This document shows positions 43,184-52,801 of a stretch of DNA of 64,000 bases, piece after piece. The number at the start of each line of letters is the position of its first letter. Positions within the stretch are counted from its first letter, which is position 1. The DNA is taken from NCBI RefSeq assembly GCF_902477725.1, contig NZ_CABSIF010000003.1:1-64000 (forward strand), read 5' to 3'. The notes under the pieces were generated by a model, which ran no database searches, was not told where the DNA came from, and worked only from the letters and a program-made list of their open reading frames with translations. The position numbers and the translations under genes are program-made. Source of the DNA: an uncultured Desulfovibrio sp. (lineage in GTDB: Bacteria; Desulfobacterota; Desulfovibrionia; Desulfovibrionales; Desulfovibrionaceae).

Positions 43184-43693
43184 CTACAGGTAGCCCTCCA
43201 GACGCAACAGAGCTTCCTTGATCGGCAATCCGCCGCCGTAGCCAACCATTTTGCCGTCCGCGCCGATAACACGGTGGCAGGGAATGAATATGGCAATGGG
43301 GTTGCGATTGTTGGCAAGGCCTACCGCCCGGTATCCCTTGGGGCAATTGGCGGCTTCGGCTACCTGCCTGTAGCTGCGGGTCTGCCCGTAAGGTATCGTT
43401 TGCAGGGCATCCCACACGCCGCGCTGAAAGTCCGTGCCCTCCGGGGCAAGGGGCAAATCAAAATCGCGGCGCTTCCCGGTCAGATATTCATCAAGCTGCT
43501 TGAAGGCTTCCTTCAGCAGTGGCGTTTCCTGTTCCTTGGTATTTTTCAATGCTTCAAAGGGGGCCGTGGGGCCAAGATCGAGCCGAATTACGCTCCCTCC
43601 GCGCTCCACAATACGCACGGTGCCGATGAGCGGCACTTCACGCGTCAGCGCATGCGCTGCATGGGGAGGTTCAGTTTTTTGTTTGCTGTTCAT
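43184..43693 (-). CDS. ogt: Methylated-DNA-protein cysteine methyltransferase
   Basis: A 169-residue O6-alkylguanine repair protein. The alkyl-acceptor motif IPCHRVIG and upstream PYGQTRSYRQVAEAANCPKGYRAVGLANNRNPIAIF are complete, with an N-terminal domain of the Ogt type and no AdaA domain. It transfers alkyl groups from damaged guanine to its own Cys. Its start overlaps the stop of the MFS gene by four bases (ATGA), so the two are translated from one transcript. Confidence 0.92.
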   Translation of the reverse strand: MNSKQKTEPPHAAHALTREVPLIGTVRIVERGGSVIRLDLGPTAPFEALKNTKEQETPLLKEAFKQLDEYLTGKRRDFDLPLAPEGTDFQRGVWDALQTIPYGQTRSYRQVAEAANCPKGYRAVGLANNRNPIAIFIPCHRVIGADGKMVGYGGGLPIKEALLRLEGYL

Positions 43694-44880
43694 GCCTTCT
43701 TTTCCTTCTTCACGGTTACGGGTTTGAGGGAATAGGCAAAAATCGCGCCCACAATGGAAAGCGCCGCCAGCGACTGAAAGGTGGCTGGCATGCCATAGTT
43801 GTCTGCAATCCAGCCGAGCAGCGGGGCCACCACGCCGCCAAGGCTGGTTGCCAGGCCAAGGGTAATGCCCGAGGCAAAGCCGATGTTCTTGGCAAGATAC
43901 TGCTGGCCCAGCACAACCTGCGCGCTGAAGGGCGCGTACAGCACAAATCCCAGCAGCGGCAGCAAGGCCCATGCCGCGTACAGGTTGTTGCTCAGGCTGA
44001 ATGCCGCCACCACAGGCGGCAACAGGGCGAATACCGCACGGATGACGGCGCGGTAGCCAAATCTGTCAGAAAGCATCCCGCCGAAAAAGTTGCTGATAAC
44101 ACCGCATACGCTGAAAAAAGTCAGGGCCACTGCGCCCGTTGCCGTGGACTGCCCGAAAGCGCTGACCCAGTAGAGCGGAATAAAGGTGTTAAAGCCCACA
44201 AATGTGATGGAACGGGTAACGATGGAGACCGTCAGCTTAGAAAATTCGCGCCAGTTGTTCTCGCCGGGGGTTTCCCCCTCCGCCCCGAGTGCTGGCCCGG
44301 TTTTGCCGCCTGCCGCTGCGCCCACTTTTTTGGTAGCGCCCATGCGGGCGATGGACCACACCAGAATGCTTGCCGTTATCACGGCCAGTATGGCGAAAAC
44401 CGTTGTTCCCGTCAGGCCAAAGGCCCCAAGGCAGGCGGTTGCCAGCAGCGGCCCCAGCACAAAGCCTCCATTGCCGCCAATGGAAAACAGGCTCATGCCC
44501 GTGCCCTTGTTCTGCCCCGACACCGCATTGGCAAAACGCGCCCCTTCCGGGTGGAACAGGGCCGCGCCAATGCCGCTCAGGCCGATAGCCGCAAAAATCC
44601 CCCAGTAGCCGGGCATCCAGCCAATGGCCGCGAGGCCGCAACCTGCCAGCAGTACGCCCACGGGGATGAACCAGGGTTTGGAAAACCTGTCTGAAAGCAG
44701 GCCAAACAGCGGCTGGATCATGGACGACAGGCAGGAGTATGCAAACATCAGCCCGCCCGTGGCCTGATAGCTCAAATCAAAAGCCGACCGCAAAAACGGC
44801 AGTATGGCGGGCAAGGCTCCGCCGTTAATATCGCACGACAAATGCCCTAACGACACGAGGAGTATTTTCTTTTTGTCCAT
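43690..44880 (-). CDS. MFS exporter, fosmidomycin-resistance (Fsr)-like
   Basis: A 396-residue twelve-helix major facilitator. Start MDKKKILLVSLGHLSCDINGGALPAILPFLR and FHPEGARFANAVSG resemble the Fsr group. A 30-residue Gly/Ala-rich loop (about 186-215) lies between the two halves. Drug or metabolite export is expected, substrate unknown. First gene of a two-gene unit with ogt. GNAT gene starts divergently. Confidence 0.82.
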   Translation of the reverse strand: MDKKKILLVSLGHLSCDINGGALPAILPFLRSAFDLSYQATGGLMFAYSCLSSMIQPLFGLLSDRFSKPWFIPVGVLLAGCGLAAIGWMPGYWGIFAAIGLSGIGAALFHPEGARFANAVSGQNKGTGMSLFSIGGNGGFVLGPLLATACLGAFGLTGTTVFAILAVITASILVWSIARMGATKKVGAAAGGKTGPALGAEGETPGENNWREFSKLTVSIVTRSITFVGFNTFIPLYWVSAFGQSTATGAVALTFFSVCGVISNFFGGMLSDRFGYRAVIRAVFALLPPVVAAFSLSNNLYAAWALLPLLGFVLYAPFSAQVVLGQQYLAKNIGFASGITLGLATSLGGVVAPLLGWIADNYGMPATFQSLAALSIVGAIFAYSLKPVTVKKEKKA

Positions 44881-45004
44881 TGCGGCACGCTACACCAATG
44901 TTGTTCCAAATCCAAGTAACGCGCACCAGTTCACAAGCGCGGGGACTGTACTGCGTTCCCGGCGGTTGACGCGCTGCACTGGCTCGCTTAAGCAGAGGGA
45001 GGCC

Positions 45005-45571
45005 ATGAAAACGACACTTTTCCCCACACACGCGGGGCATGCCGCACCTCGCCCGGCTGTAACAACAGTCAGGGCCGCATCTACCAAGGATTACTCGACC
45101 TGCGCCGATATCTGGCTGGCGGCCTCTCTGGCAGGGCATGACTTTGTGTCTGCCGCGTTCTGGCGCGGACAACGGGCGGTTATGGCGGAGCACTACCTAC
45201 CTTCATCTCAGGTTTTATTGCTTACCGCCGATGGAGAGCCCGCCGCGTTTGCCGCAACCCTGCCGGATGACAACAGCACGTATCTGGCGGGATTGTTCGT
45301 GCTGCCCCGCTGGTGGGGCAAGGGCCTTGGGCGGCAACTGCTGGAACTGGTGCAGGAACAGGTGCTGGCTGAACTTCCCGATCAAAAGCACGCCTGCCTC
45401 CGCTGTACCGTGTATGAAAAAAACCGCCGCGCCCTGGCGTTCTATACCCATATGGGATTTGCCCCCGCCGGACGCAGTATCTGCCCGCATACCAACGAAC
45501 CGCAGACGGATATGCTCTGGACTGCGGTGCACACTGTTCACGACAAAGCGGCTGCAATCTGCCGTTCCTAG
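45005..45571 (+). CDS. GNAT-family N-acetyltransferase
   Basis: A 188-residue GNAT protein. The acetyl-CoA loop is LPRWWGKGLGRQLLELV, after the strand TYLAGLFV; the C-terminal CTVYEKNRRALAFYTHMGFAPAGR is the typical motif B. Substrate unknown (ribosomal or small-molecule). The start at 45005 follows GAGGGAGG. It ends 24 bases before the asparaginase start, so they may be cotranscribed. Confidence 0.85.
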   Translation: MKTTLFPTHAGHAAPRPAVTTVRAASTKDYSTCADIWLAASLAGHDFVSAAFWRGQRAVMAEHYLPSSQVLLLTADGEPAAFAATLPDDNSTYLAGLFVLPRWWGKGLGRQLLELVQEQVLAELPDQKHACLRCTVYEKNRRALAFYTHMGFAPAGRSICPHTNEPQTDMLWTAVHTVHDKAAAICRS

Positions 45572-45595
45572 GCAAACCGCGCCGCAGGAGCCACC

Positions 45596-46645
45596 ATGAG
45601 CAACCATTCTTCGTCATCAGCCAGTTCCAGCGCAACCTCCCTGCCCAAGGTGGCCCTTATTGCCACGGGCGGCACCATTGCGGGCGTTGCCCCCACGCCG
45701 CTTGAGCAGATCAGCTATCAGGCGGGGGTGCTCACCGTTGACAGCATGCTCGAAACCCTGCCCGGCATTGAGGGCGTGGCCCGCATCACCAGCGTGCAGT
45801 GCGGTAACCTGCCCAGCGAAAACATCACCCCCGAACACTGGGCCATGCTGGGCGAGCAGTGCGCCAAGGCTCTGGACGACCCAGAAATCTGCGGCGTAGT
45901 GCTGACCCACGGCACAGACACGCTGGAAGAATCGGCCTTCTATCTGCACCTCACCCTTGCCAGCCCCAAGCCCGTTGTGCTGACCGGCTCCATGCGCCCC
46001 TCCACCTCGCTGAGCGCGGACGGCCCCATCAACATACGCGATGCCGTGGCCGTGGCGGCCTGCCCCCAGGCGCAGGCGCGCGGCGCGCTGCTGGTCATGA
46101 ACAGCCGGGTGCTCTCGGCCCGCACGGCTGTAAAAGTCGCCACGCTTGATGTGGAAGCCTTCCGCGCGCTGGAATCGGGCTGCCTTGGCCGTGTTATCAA
46201 CGGCGAACCCCAGTTTTACTACGGCGGGGAGGAAGATCCCGCTCTGGCCGGAACCTTTGCCGAACTTGCAGGCCGTAAAAAGCTGCCGCGCGTGGATGTG
46301 ATCTACGGTTGCGCGGGCATGCCTGTTGATCTTGTGCGCTATTCCATGGAGCACAGCGCGGGCATAGTGCTGGCTGGCATGGGCAACGGCTCCATGCCCG
46401 ATGCCGTGCGCCATGAGCTGCGGCAGGCCATTGCCGGGGGCATCCCCGTTATCCGGTGCAGCCGTACCGGTTCCGGCCCTGTAACGCCCCTTGATGAATA
46501 CGAGGGCTTTGTGCCCGGCGGCATGCTTTCGCCCGCTAAGGCCCGCGTGCTGCTCATGCTGGCGCTGGAACAGCAAAAGGACGCCGATCCGGCACAGCGC
46601 ATGCTTTCGGTGCGCGAAGTGTTTGCCCTTGGGGCCAAACTGTAG
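45596..46645 (+). CDS. L-asparaginase
   Basis: A 349-residue asparaginase that hydrolyses asparagine to aspartate and ammonia. Both signatures are present: ATGGTIAG near residue 21 and VVLTHGTDTLEESAF near residue 100 (Thr-Asp pair of the catalytic site). The lysine near residue 178 region (ARTAVK) completes the set. It lacks a signal peptide, so it is cytoplasmic despite its length being like type II. Ser-rich N-terminus (SSSSASSSATS). AGGAG precedes the start. Confidence 0.9.
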   Translation: MSNHSSSSASSSATSLPKVALIATGGTIAGVAPTPLEQISYQAGVLTVDSMLETLPGIEGVARITSVQCGNLPSENITPEHWAMLGEQCAKALDDPEICGVVLTHGTDTLEESAFYLHLTLASPKPVVLTGSMRPSTSLSADGPINIRDAVAVAACPQAQARGALLVMNSRVLSARTAVKVATLDVEAFRALESGCLGRVINGEPQFYYGGEEDPALAGTFAELAGRKKLPRVDVIYGCAGMPVDLVRYSMEHSAGIVLAGMGNGSMPDAVRHELRQAIAGGIPVIRCSRTGSGPVTPLDEYEGFVPGGMLSPAKARVLLMLALEQQKDADPAQRMLSVREVFALGAKL

Positions 46646-46745
46646 GCAGCAGTGCCCTTTGGGCTTGCCTGCGGCGCAAAAAAACCGCAGTGTGTGGTTT
46701 ATTTTCTTTTCAAGCCCATGACCCCAATGGAATCAGGAGAGCTTC

Positions 46746-48026
46746 ATGTCGTACCGCTTTATTCCCCAGCTCACCGATGAGGATATCCGCCAGAAACAGC
46801 TTGAAGGTCTGCGCTACACCGTGCGTCAGGCCTGGAATTCGCCCCAGTACAGGGCAAAGCTGGAAGCCTGCGGCCTGAAGCCGGACGACATTACAAGCCT
46901 GGACGACCTGCGCCGTCTGCCCACCTGCGACGTGGAAGACCTGCGCGAGGGCTATCCCCTGCCGCTCCTGTGCGTGCCGCCGCGTGACGTGGCGCGCATC
47001 CATGCCTCCAGCGGCACCACTGGCAAACGCAAAATTCTGGCCTACACCCAGCGCGATATTGATACGTTCAGCCTCCAGATTGCCCGCTGCTTTGAACTGG
47101 CGGGCTTCACCCCCGAAGACCGCATGCAGCTTGCCGTGGGCTACGGACTGTGGACGGCGGGCGCGGGCTTTCAGGCGGGCAGCGAACGCCTTGGCATGCT
47201 CACCGTGCCGGTGGGGCCGGGCAATCTTGAAATGCACTTGCAGCTTTTGCAGGATCTGGGGGCCACGGGCTTTACGGCCACGGCATCCATGGCCCTGCTG
47301 CTGGCGGAAGAAGTGGAACGCGCCGATCTGCGCGGCAAGATCAAGCTCAAGCGCATGGTCTGCGGTTCAGAAACCCGCAGTGAAAAGATGCGCCTCGCCA
47401 TTGAAAGCAAGCTCGGCCTTGAGGGCTGTTACGACATCGGCGGTATGACCGAAATGTACGGCCCCGGCACGGCCATCGACTGCGACGCCCACGAAGGCCT
47501 GCACTACTGGGCCGACCTCTTCATCATTGAAGTGCTCGACCCCGCCACCATGCAGCCAGTTGCCGAGGGCGAAGTGGGCGAAATGGTCGTGACCAGCCTG
47601 TGCAAGGAGGCCGTGCCCCTGCTGCGCTACCGCACTCACGATCTTTCGCGCCTGCTGCCGGGTCAATGCTCGTGCGGCCTTGCCATGCCGCGCCATGACC
47701 GCATCCTCGGGCGCTCGGACGACATGATCATTTACCGTGGCGTGAACATCTACCCCGGTCAGCTCATGGAAGTCATCGGCCAGTTTGCGGAACTTGGCGG
47801 TGAGTACCAGGTGGAACTCACCCGTGACGATCGCTCCCTCGACCATCTGGCCCTCATTGTGGAACGCGGACAGGGCCAGACCGAAGGCAACGATGCCGCC
47901 CTGGCCCATGAGCTTGAAACCCGCCTGCACAAGGCCATCATGGCCCGCGTTTCCGTGAACGTGGCGGACTACGCCAGCCTGCCGCGTACCTTCAGCAAAT
48001 CCAAACGCGTGGTGGACAAGCGCTAG
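46746..48026 (+). CDS. paaK: Phenylacetate-CoA ligase
   Basis: A 426-residue adenylate-forming enzyme. The phosphate loop is HASSGTTGKRK (about 91-101); TEMYGPGTA, RYRTHDLSRLL and GRSDDMIIYRGVNIYPGQ are typical of PaaK. It forms phenylacetyl-CoA, or another aryl-CoA, using ATP. In Desulfovibrionaceae several paralogues are usual and some may serve indolepyruvate-ferredoxin-oxidoreductase products. The start at 46746 follows CAGGAGAG. Downstream gene lies four bases after the stop. Confidence 0.9.
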   Translation: MSYRFIPQLTDEDIRQKQLEGLRYTVRQAWNSPQYRAKLEACGLKPDDITSLDDLRRLPTCDVEDLREGYPLPLLCVPPRDVARIHASSGTTGKRKILAYTQRDIDTFSLQIARCFELAGFTPEDRMQLAVGYGLWTAGAGFQAGSERLGMLTVPVGPGNLEMHLQLLQDLGATGFTATASMALLLAEEVERADLRGKIKLKRMVCGSETRSEKMRLAIESKLGLEGCYDIGGMTEMYGPGTAIDCDAHEGLHYWADLFIIEVLDPATMQPVAEGEVGEMVVTSLCKEAVPLLRYRTHDLSRLLPGQCSCGLAMPRHDRILGRSDDMIIYRGVNIYPGQLMEVIGQFAELGGEYQVELTRDDRSLDHLALIVERGQGQTEGNDAALAHELETRLHKAIMARVSVNVADYASLPRTFSKSKRVVDKR

Positions 48027-48029
48027 GCC

Positions 48030-48449
48030 GTGGCAAAACATATTGATTACACTGGCGCGGGGTTTTTGCCCTGCGCCTTTATCATGGGCTTTACCGCCGC
48101 ATGCCTGCTGGCCTTTTGCCTCTTGGCTCCCGCTGCGTCCGCGAGAGAGATAGCAGAAGTGGACAGCCCCGCATGGTGCGCCAGACACGCCAACACATCA
48201 AAATATCAGGGAAAGGATCAGGGTCAGGCGCAAGCCGAATGTCTGCGGCTTGAAGCTGCCTGCCGCGCTGCCCTGCCCGACCTTGCCCCAGCTGCCAGTT
48301 GCCCCGACAGGCAGCTTGACCGCTGCGTGGCGCAACAGCGCGATGGCGGATCATGGTGCGCCATCCTGTGCTGCTTTGACCCTGATGAGGCATCCTGCCG
48401 GGGGGCTGCGGCCAGCATGCCCGCCTTTCTCTCAACGCCCGAACGCTAG
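48030..48449 (+). CDS. Cysteine-rich exported protein
   Basis: A 139-residue protein whose GTG start (48030) lies four bases after the paaK stop. A hydrophobic segment (about 17-37) ending ASARE looks like a signal peptide; an ATG at 48084 is the alternative start. The mature part has nine Cys, some close together (CAILCCFDPDEASC), so several disulfides or metal binding are possible. Not recognised. Confidence 0.55.
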   Translation: MAKHIDYTGAGFLPCAFIMGFTAACLLAFCLLAPAASAREIAEVDSPAWCARHANTSKYQGKDQGQAQAECLRLEAACRAALPDLAPAASCPDRQLDRCVAQQRDGGSWCAILCCFDPDEASCRGAAASMPAFLSTPER

Positions 48450-48691
48450 GTCAAAATATCAGGCTAAAGTCGCCGCCTCAGTGTGTTAGCCCCCAGTGCC
48501 AGCTCAGAACGTTGGGCCCGAAATCTAGTCCCTTGCCCGACGGCGGATTCCTGCATTGCCGCGCGGGCGCTCCGCTCCGGCAAATTATCGCAAGTTCCCT
48601 TGCCGCATAGACCTTTGCCCCTTTTTGGCATAGGATTTTATACGAGCGCGCCCCTGTTCTACGCGCCAGAACCGCCGACACTGGAGCGCGT

Positions 48692-49267
48692 ATGCCCCTT
48701 GCCGCCTTACCCGCATCTGTTATCTCACTTGCAGGCTATCTTATGCTTGCAGGGGGATCGTTTGCGCTGGTGAGGCCCGGTCTGGGCCTGCTCATTGTGC
48801 CAGTGCCGCTTCTGGCAATTCCCCTGCATTTTCTTGCGCGCCGTATCGGCGATTTTGCTGGTGTGGCGCATTCCCGCTGGCAAATGCGCACCTTCGGTCT
48901 TTTTCTGCTGCTGTTTCTTGGTCTTGTGGGCATTTTTTTCATTCTTGGCGCAATTTGCACTGACGGCCCGGCTCTGGACAGGCTGGAACTCATCGGCAAT
49001 GCCTACAATTCCGGCAATGTTGATCTGTATGCCTCGCTGGTGGGGCTGTGGGAAATCAAGGAATTGCAGGTTTTTACCCTGAGCGCCTCGGTGTGGGCGG
49101 GGCTGGCGCTGCTGTGGCCCCTAAAACGGGCATTTCAGGGCATGCTGGCGCTGGCTGCGGGCATTGCGCCCAAGGCCTTACCCCTCTGGGGCTGCTGGCT
49201 GGCCTTTGCGGCCGCTATTGCGGCGCAGGGCGGCATGCTGGCATGGCTGGTGACCCGCCAGGCTTGA
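48692..49267 (+). CDS. Hypothetical membrane protein
   Basis: A 191-residue protein with about four to five hydrophobic helices, starting MPLAALPASVISLAGY. No family recognised. GC-rich and codon use like the core. Convergent with cbiK, separated by a strong hairpin. Confidence 0.6.
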   Translation: MPLAALPASVISLAGYLMLAGGSFALVRPGLGLLIVPVPLLAIPLHFLARRIGDFAGVAHSRWQMRTFGLFLLLFLGLVGIFFILGAICTDGPALDRLELIGNAYNSGNVDLYASLVGLWEIKELQVFTLSASVWAGLALLWPLKRAFQGMLALAAGIAPKALPLWGCWLAFAAAIAAQGGMLAWLVTRQA

Positions 49268-49368
49268 GACACAAACATACTCAAGCGCACTGAACCCGAC
49301 AAAAGGCCTGAAAACCTGCGAGACACGGCGCCTCCCACACTCCCCATTTTCCCGCACAAAAATGCAAG

Positions 49369-49409
49369 AAGCCGCACAAACCGGGCGCGCTGTCCCGGCT
49401 TATGCGGCT
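49369..49409. terminator. Terminator between convergent genes
   Basis: AGCCGCA...CCGGG pairs with CCCGG...TGCGGCT. On the minus strand the stem is followed by TCTTGCATTTTTG, so it best ends cbiK. Confidence 0.8.
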
Positions 49410-49443
49410 CCCACAACAAATATGCGGTGCAGGCAAACGCCCG

Positions 49444-50382
49444 CTACTGCTTCCTGGGTTCCTTGATCAGGTCATCGGCGGCTTCGCGCGCATGGCGCAC
49501 CAGAATGGCGCGCGCACCGGCAATCTGGCCCAAACCCTTGAGGTTGGTCTCCACCTTGAAACCTGCGGCCTTGAGCTTCGAGGCCCAGGAATCGTCTTCA
49601 TCCCCGGCCAGATCGTTGTGCGCATGGTCGCCAGCCACCAGCATGAGCGGCTCGATAACCACGTTCTTGACCTTGGCGGCCTTGAGTTCCGCCAGCAGGT
49701 CATCCACGCTGCGCGCTCCCTCAACGGTTGCCATAAACACGCGCTTATCCACATCGTGGAACACGGCGCGCGTACCTTCAAACGTCAGATCCGCGCGGCC
49801 ATGACTCTGGCCGTGCCCCATGAGCACCAGGGCTGCGTCCTTACCACGCAGGGACTTGACGTCTTCCCTGATGGCCTGAATGAGTTCCTGCGCGTCTTTT
49901 TTCGATTCCAGCATGGGGCGGCCAAGAAACACTGAGTCAAAGCGGCCCGGATTTTTTTGCAGATCGATAAGCACGGCACGCTCAAGCGCGCTGAACTCCT
50001 CGCCCGCCATGACGTGCAGCGACTGTACGCGCACGACCTTGACGCCGTCCTTGGCAAGCTGGGCGAGGCCGTCGCTGATACCGCCCACGGGATGCCCCTC
50101 GGCGGCTATTTTTTTGCGGATAATCTGCGAGGTATAGGCCCACACCACAGGCTGACCGGGAAATGCGGCCTTGAACTCCGCATCCACGGCCTTCATTGAA
50201 GCCAGGGCTTCGGGCACACTGGTGCCAAAGGCCACCAGCAGCACTCCGGCCTTGGGGCTTTCCGCGCCGGATTCAGCGGCAGGGGCAACCACAGGTGCGC
50301 CCATGACGGCGCACAACAAAAAAATGGGCAAAAGAGTACGAGTGAAAAAATGCAGAATGGAATGCGGCGTAGTACGCAGCAT
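49444..50382 (-). CDS. cbiK: Sirohydrochlorin cobaltochelatase, periplasmic type
   Basis: A 312-residue CbiK homologue that inserts cobalt into sirohydrochlorin, an early step of anaerobic cobalamin synthesis. The N-terminal 35 residues, with a hydrophobic core ending VVAPAAES, are a signal peptide, as in Desulfovibrio vulgaris CbiK-P. The core begins GVLLVAFGTSVPEALAS. Metal-binding residues: MGHGQSHGRAD (His near 190) and EPLMLVAGDHAHNDLAGDEDDSW (His near 252). A cobalamin riboswitch lies in its leader. Why the enzyme is outside the cytoplasm is open; haem or metal handling has been suggested. Confidence 0.9.
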   Translation of the reverse strand: MLRTTPHSILHFFTRTLLPIFLLCAVMGAPVVAPAAESGAESPKAGVLLVAFGTSVPEALASMKAVDAEFKAAFPGQPVVWAYTSQIIRKKIAAEGHPVGGISDGLAQLAKDGVKVVRVQSLHVMAGEEFSALERAVLIDLQKNPGRFDSVFLGRPMLESKKDAQELIQAIREDVKSLRGKDAALVLMGHGQSHGRADLTFEGTRAVFHDVDKRVFMATVEGARSVDDLLAELKAAKVKNVVIEPLMLVAGDHAHNDLAGDEDDSWASKLKAAGFKVETNLKGLGQIAGARAILVRHAREAADDLIKEPRKQ

Positions 50383-50464
50383 GGCAACCTCCTCAATGGC
50401 GCGTTGACGGGTTAAGTTGGATGAAATGCCGGAGGATATTCGGACTTGAGGGCATGGGGGCCTC

Positions 50465-50600
50465 GCGCCCCTTGCCTAGACTTCGCCTTCGCCGCTCGCG
50501 CGACTGGCTGTAGCGCCCCGCCATGTGGCGGAACGATGAAGCTTCGTTCCCTCTTACCGCAGCGCGACTGTTTCCGATTTTAACGGAATTCCCCGCCGAC
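50465..50600 (-). promoter_or_regulatory. Cobalamin riboswitch in the cbiK leader
   Basis: On the minus strand the leader has GGGGAATTCCGTTAAAATC then GGAAACAGTCGCGCTGCGG and TAAG. This fits the cobalamin core pattern GGGAA..(C)GGTG.AA.TCCG...C.G.C.CGC..C.GTAA. A GCCAG element follows, but the classical B12 box is poorly matched. Its location before a cobalt chelatase gene supports it. Boundaries are approximate. Confidence 0.72.
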
Positions 50601-50772
50601 TTTTTAAAAACAATTCATGCGGCAATAAAAGTCAAGTGGGCATACCCTGCAAGCCCCGTCAGACAGGCCATTGCAAGGTATGCCCCGCGCGGGCTGCCGC
50701 GCCTGGGCCATCCGGAGCGGCGCAGAATCCCGATTTTTCGGCGGCTAAAGCCGATTTGGCGCGTATTTTTTC

Positions 50773-50801
50773 TTGTTCTTCTGATGAAATCCTGATAATA
50801 A
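50773..50801 (+). promoter_or_regulatory. Promoter of rpsA
   Basis: TTGTTC and TAATAA are 17 bases apart, about 45 bases before the rpsA start. Confidence 0.55.
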
Positions 50802-50845
50802 AGCACCTCCCTGTTATGGGGAAATTATGTTTGGAGGCTGGACAT

Positions 50846-52558
50846 ATGGCAGGTTTGGAAACCGGGCACGACAACGAAATCAATTTCGAAAGCGCCCTTG
50901 AAAACTACCTCAATCCCGATTTCGGCGATCTTGAGGAAGGCTCTATCACGAAGGGCGAAATCGTCCGCGTGGATGATGACAATGTGCTTGTTGACGTGAA
51001 CTTCAAGTCCGAAGGGCAGATTCCCGCGGCAGAATTCCGCGACCCCGCCGGCAACATTTCCGTCAAAGTGGGCGATCGTGTTGACGTTTACGTTGTTCGC
51101 AAGAACGAAAACGACGGCACCATCACTCTTTCTTTCGAGAAAGCCAAGCGCATGCAGGTGTTCGACCAGCTCGAAGACGTGCAGGAAAACAACCGGGTCA
51201 TCAAGGGCCACATTGTCCGCCGCATCAAGGGTGGCTACACCGTGGACATCGGCGGTGTGGAAGCGTTTTTGCCCGGTTCACATGTGGATCTGCGCCCCGT
51301 GCCGGATATGGATGCCCTGGTCAACCAGGAATTCGAATTCCGCGTGCTCAAGATCAACCGCCGCCGCAGCAACGTTATCGTTTCTCGCCGCGTGCTGCTT
51401 GAAGAGGAGCGCGATTCCAAACGCCAGGATCTGCTGCGCACCCTTGAAGAAAACCAGATCGTTACCGGTAAGGCCAAGAACATCACCGAATACGGCGTGT
51501 TTGTTGACCTCGGCGGCCTCGACGGCCTGCTGCACATCACCGACATGAGCTGGAAGCGCATTCGCCATCCCAAGGAAATGATCACCATCGGTCAGGAACT
51601 GACCCTGAAGGTGCTTTCCTTTGATCGCGACAACAACAAAGTTTCCCTCGGCCTCAAGCAGCTCGTGCCCGATCCGTGGCAGGACATCTCCGCCCGCTTC
51701 CCCGAAGGGGCCAAGTGCAGCGGCAAGGTCACCAACCTGGTTGACTACGGCGCATTTGTGGAACTGGAACCCGGCGTTGAAGGCCTGGTGCACATTTCCG
51801 AAATGTCCTGGACCCGCAAGCTGCGTCATCCTTCCCAGATGGTTCACACCGGCGACGAAGTCGAAGTGGTCATCCTGGGCGTGGACGGCGACAAGAAGCG
51901 CATCAGCCTCGGCATGAAGCAGGTTCGCCCCAATCCCTGGGAACTGGTTGCTGAAAAGTACCCTGAAGGCACCGTCCTTGAAGGCGTCATCAAGAACATC
52001 ACCGAATTCGGCATGTTCATTGGCATCGAAGACGGCATCGACGGCCTTATCCACGTTTCCGACATTTCCTGGACCAAGAAAGTGCGTCACCCCAATGAGC
52101 TGTACAAGGTGGGCGACACCGTGCAGGCCAAGGTGCTGACCGTGGATCAGGAAAACGAAAAGTTCACCCTCGGCGTGAAGCAGCTGGTGGACGATCCGTG
52201 GGGCCATGTGCCCAACACCTACCCCGTGGGCTGCACCATCAAGGGTATTGTGACCAACATCACCGACTTCGGCCTCTTTGTTGAAGTGGAAGAAGGTATC
52301 GAAGGCCTGGTGCACGTGTCCGAACTTTCCAGCAAGAAGGTGAAGACCCCCGCCGAGATCTACAAGGAAGGCCAGGAAATCCAGGCCAAGGTTATCCATG
52401 TCAGCGCTGAAGAGCGCCGTCTGGGCCTGTCCATCAAGCAGATCAAGGACGAGGAAGAACGCCGCAAGCCCAAGGAATTCCATTCCGGCTCGCAAGAAGC
52501 CGGTCAGAGCCTGGGCGACCTGCTCAAGCAGAAGTTTGAAGAAAGCGAAAACAGCTAG
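50846..52558 (+). CDS. rpsA: 30S ribosomal protein S1
   Basis: A 570-residue S1 protein with six OB-fold S1 repeats (about 33-100, 116-182, 203-271, 288-358, 375-445, 462-531), each with the typical G.V..I..FG.FV....G..GL.H.S pattern. S1 brings mRNA to the 30S subunit. The start at ATG 50846 (MAGLETGHD) follows GGAGG; the open frame upstream is not coding. A terminator follows. Confidence 0.97.
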   Translation: MAGLETGHDNEINFESALENYLNPDFGDLEEGSITKGEIVRVDDDNVLVDVNFKSEGQIPAAEFRDPAGNISVKVGDRVDVYVVRKNENDGTITLSFEKAKRMQVFDQLEDVQENNRVIKGHIVRRIKGGYTVDIGGVEAFLPGSHVDLRPVPDMDALVNQEFEFRVLKINRRRSNVIVSRRVLLEEERDSKRQDLLRTLEENQIVTGKAKNITEYGVFVDLGGLDGLLHITDMSWKRIRHPKEMITIGQELTLKVLSFDRDNNKVSLGLKQLVPDPWQDISARFPEGAKCSGKVTNLVDYGAFVELEPGVEGLVHISEMSWTRKLRHPSQMVHTGDEVEVVILGVDGDKKRISLGMKQVRPNPWELVAEKYPEGTVLEGVIKNITEFGMFIGIEDGIDGLIHVSDISWTKKVRHPNELYKVGDTVQAKVLTVDQENEKFTLGVKQLVDDPWGHVPNTYPVGCTIKGIVTNITDFGLFVEVEEGIEGLVHVSELSSKKVKTPAEIYKEGQEIQAKVIHVSAEERRLGLSIKQIKDEEERRKPKEFHSGSQEAGQSLGDLLKQKFEESENS

Positions 52559-52580
52559 TCTGTTTCTGCTTCAAAATACA

Positions 52581-52614
52581 AAAGGGCGTTCCCGCAAGGG
52601 AGCGCCCTTTCTTG
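52581..52614 (+). terminator. rpsA terminator
   Basis: AAGGGCGTTCCC pairs with GGGAGCGCCCTT around GCAA, followed by TCTTG. Confidence 0.85.
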
Positions 52615-52801
52615 TTGCCTGCCAGCAACAAACAGCGAGGGGTGGTTGAGTTGGTAATGTGCCAGCGATGCACCCGTGATATCTAGGCAGGGCTGACTCC
52701 TTGCCCCAGAGGTGGACGTGCGCCGCGTTCAGCAAAGGCTGCCTCTCGCAATAGTCCGCTGCCATAATCACCGGCGAGTCTGCCAGCCTGCAACCTTCTG
52801 A

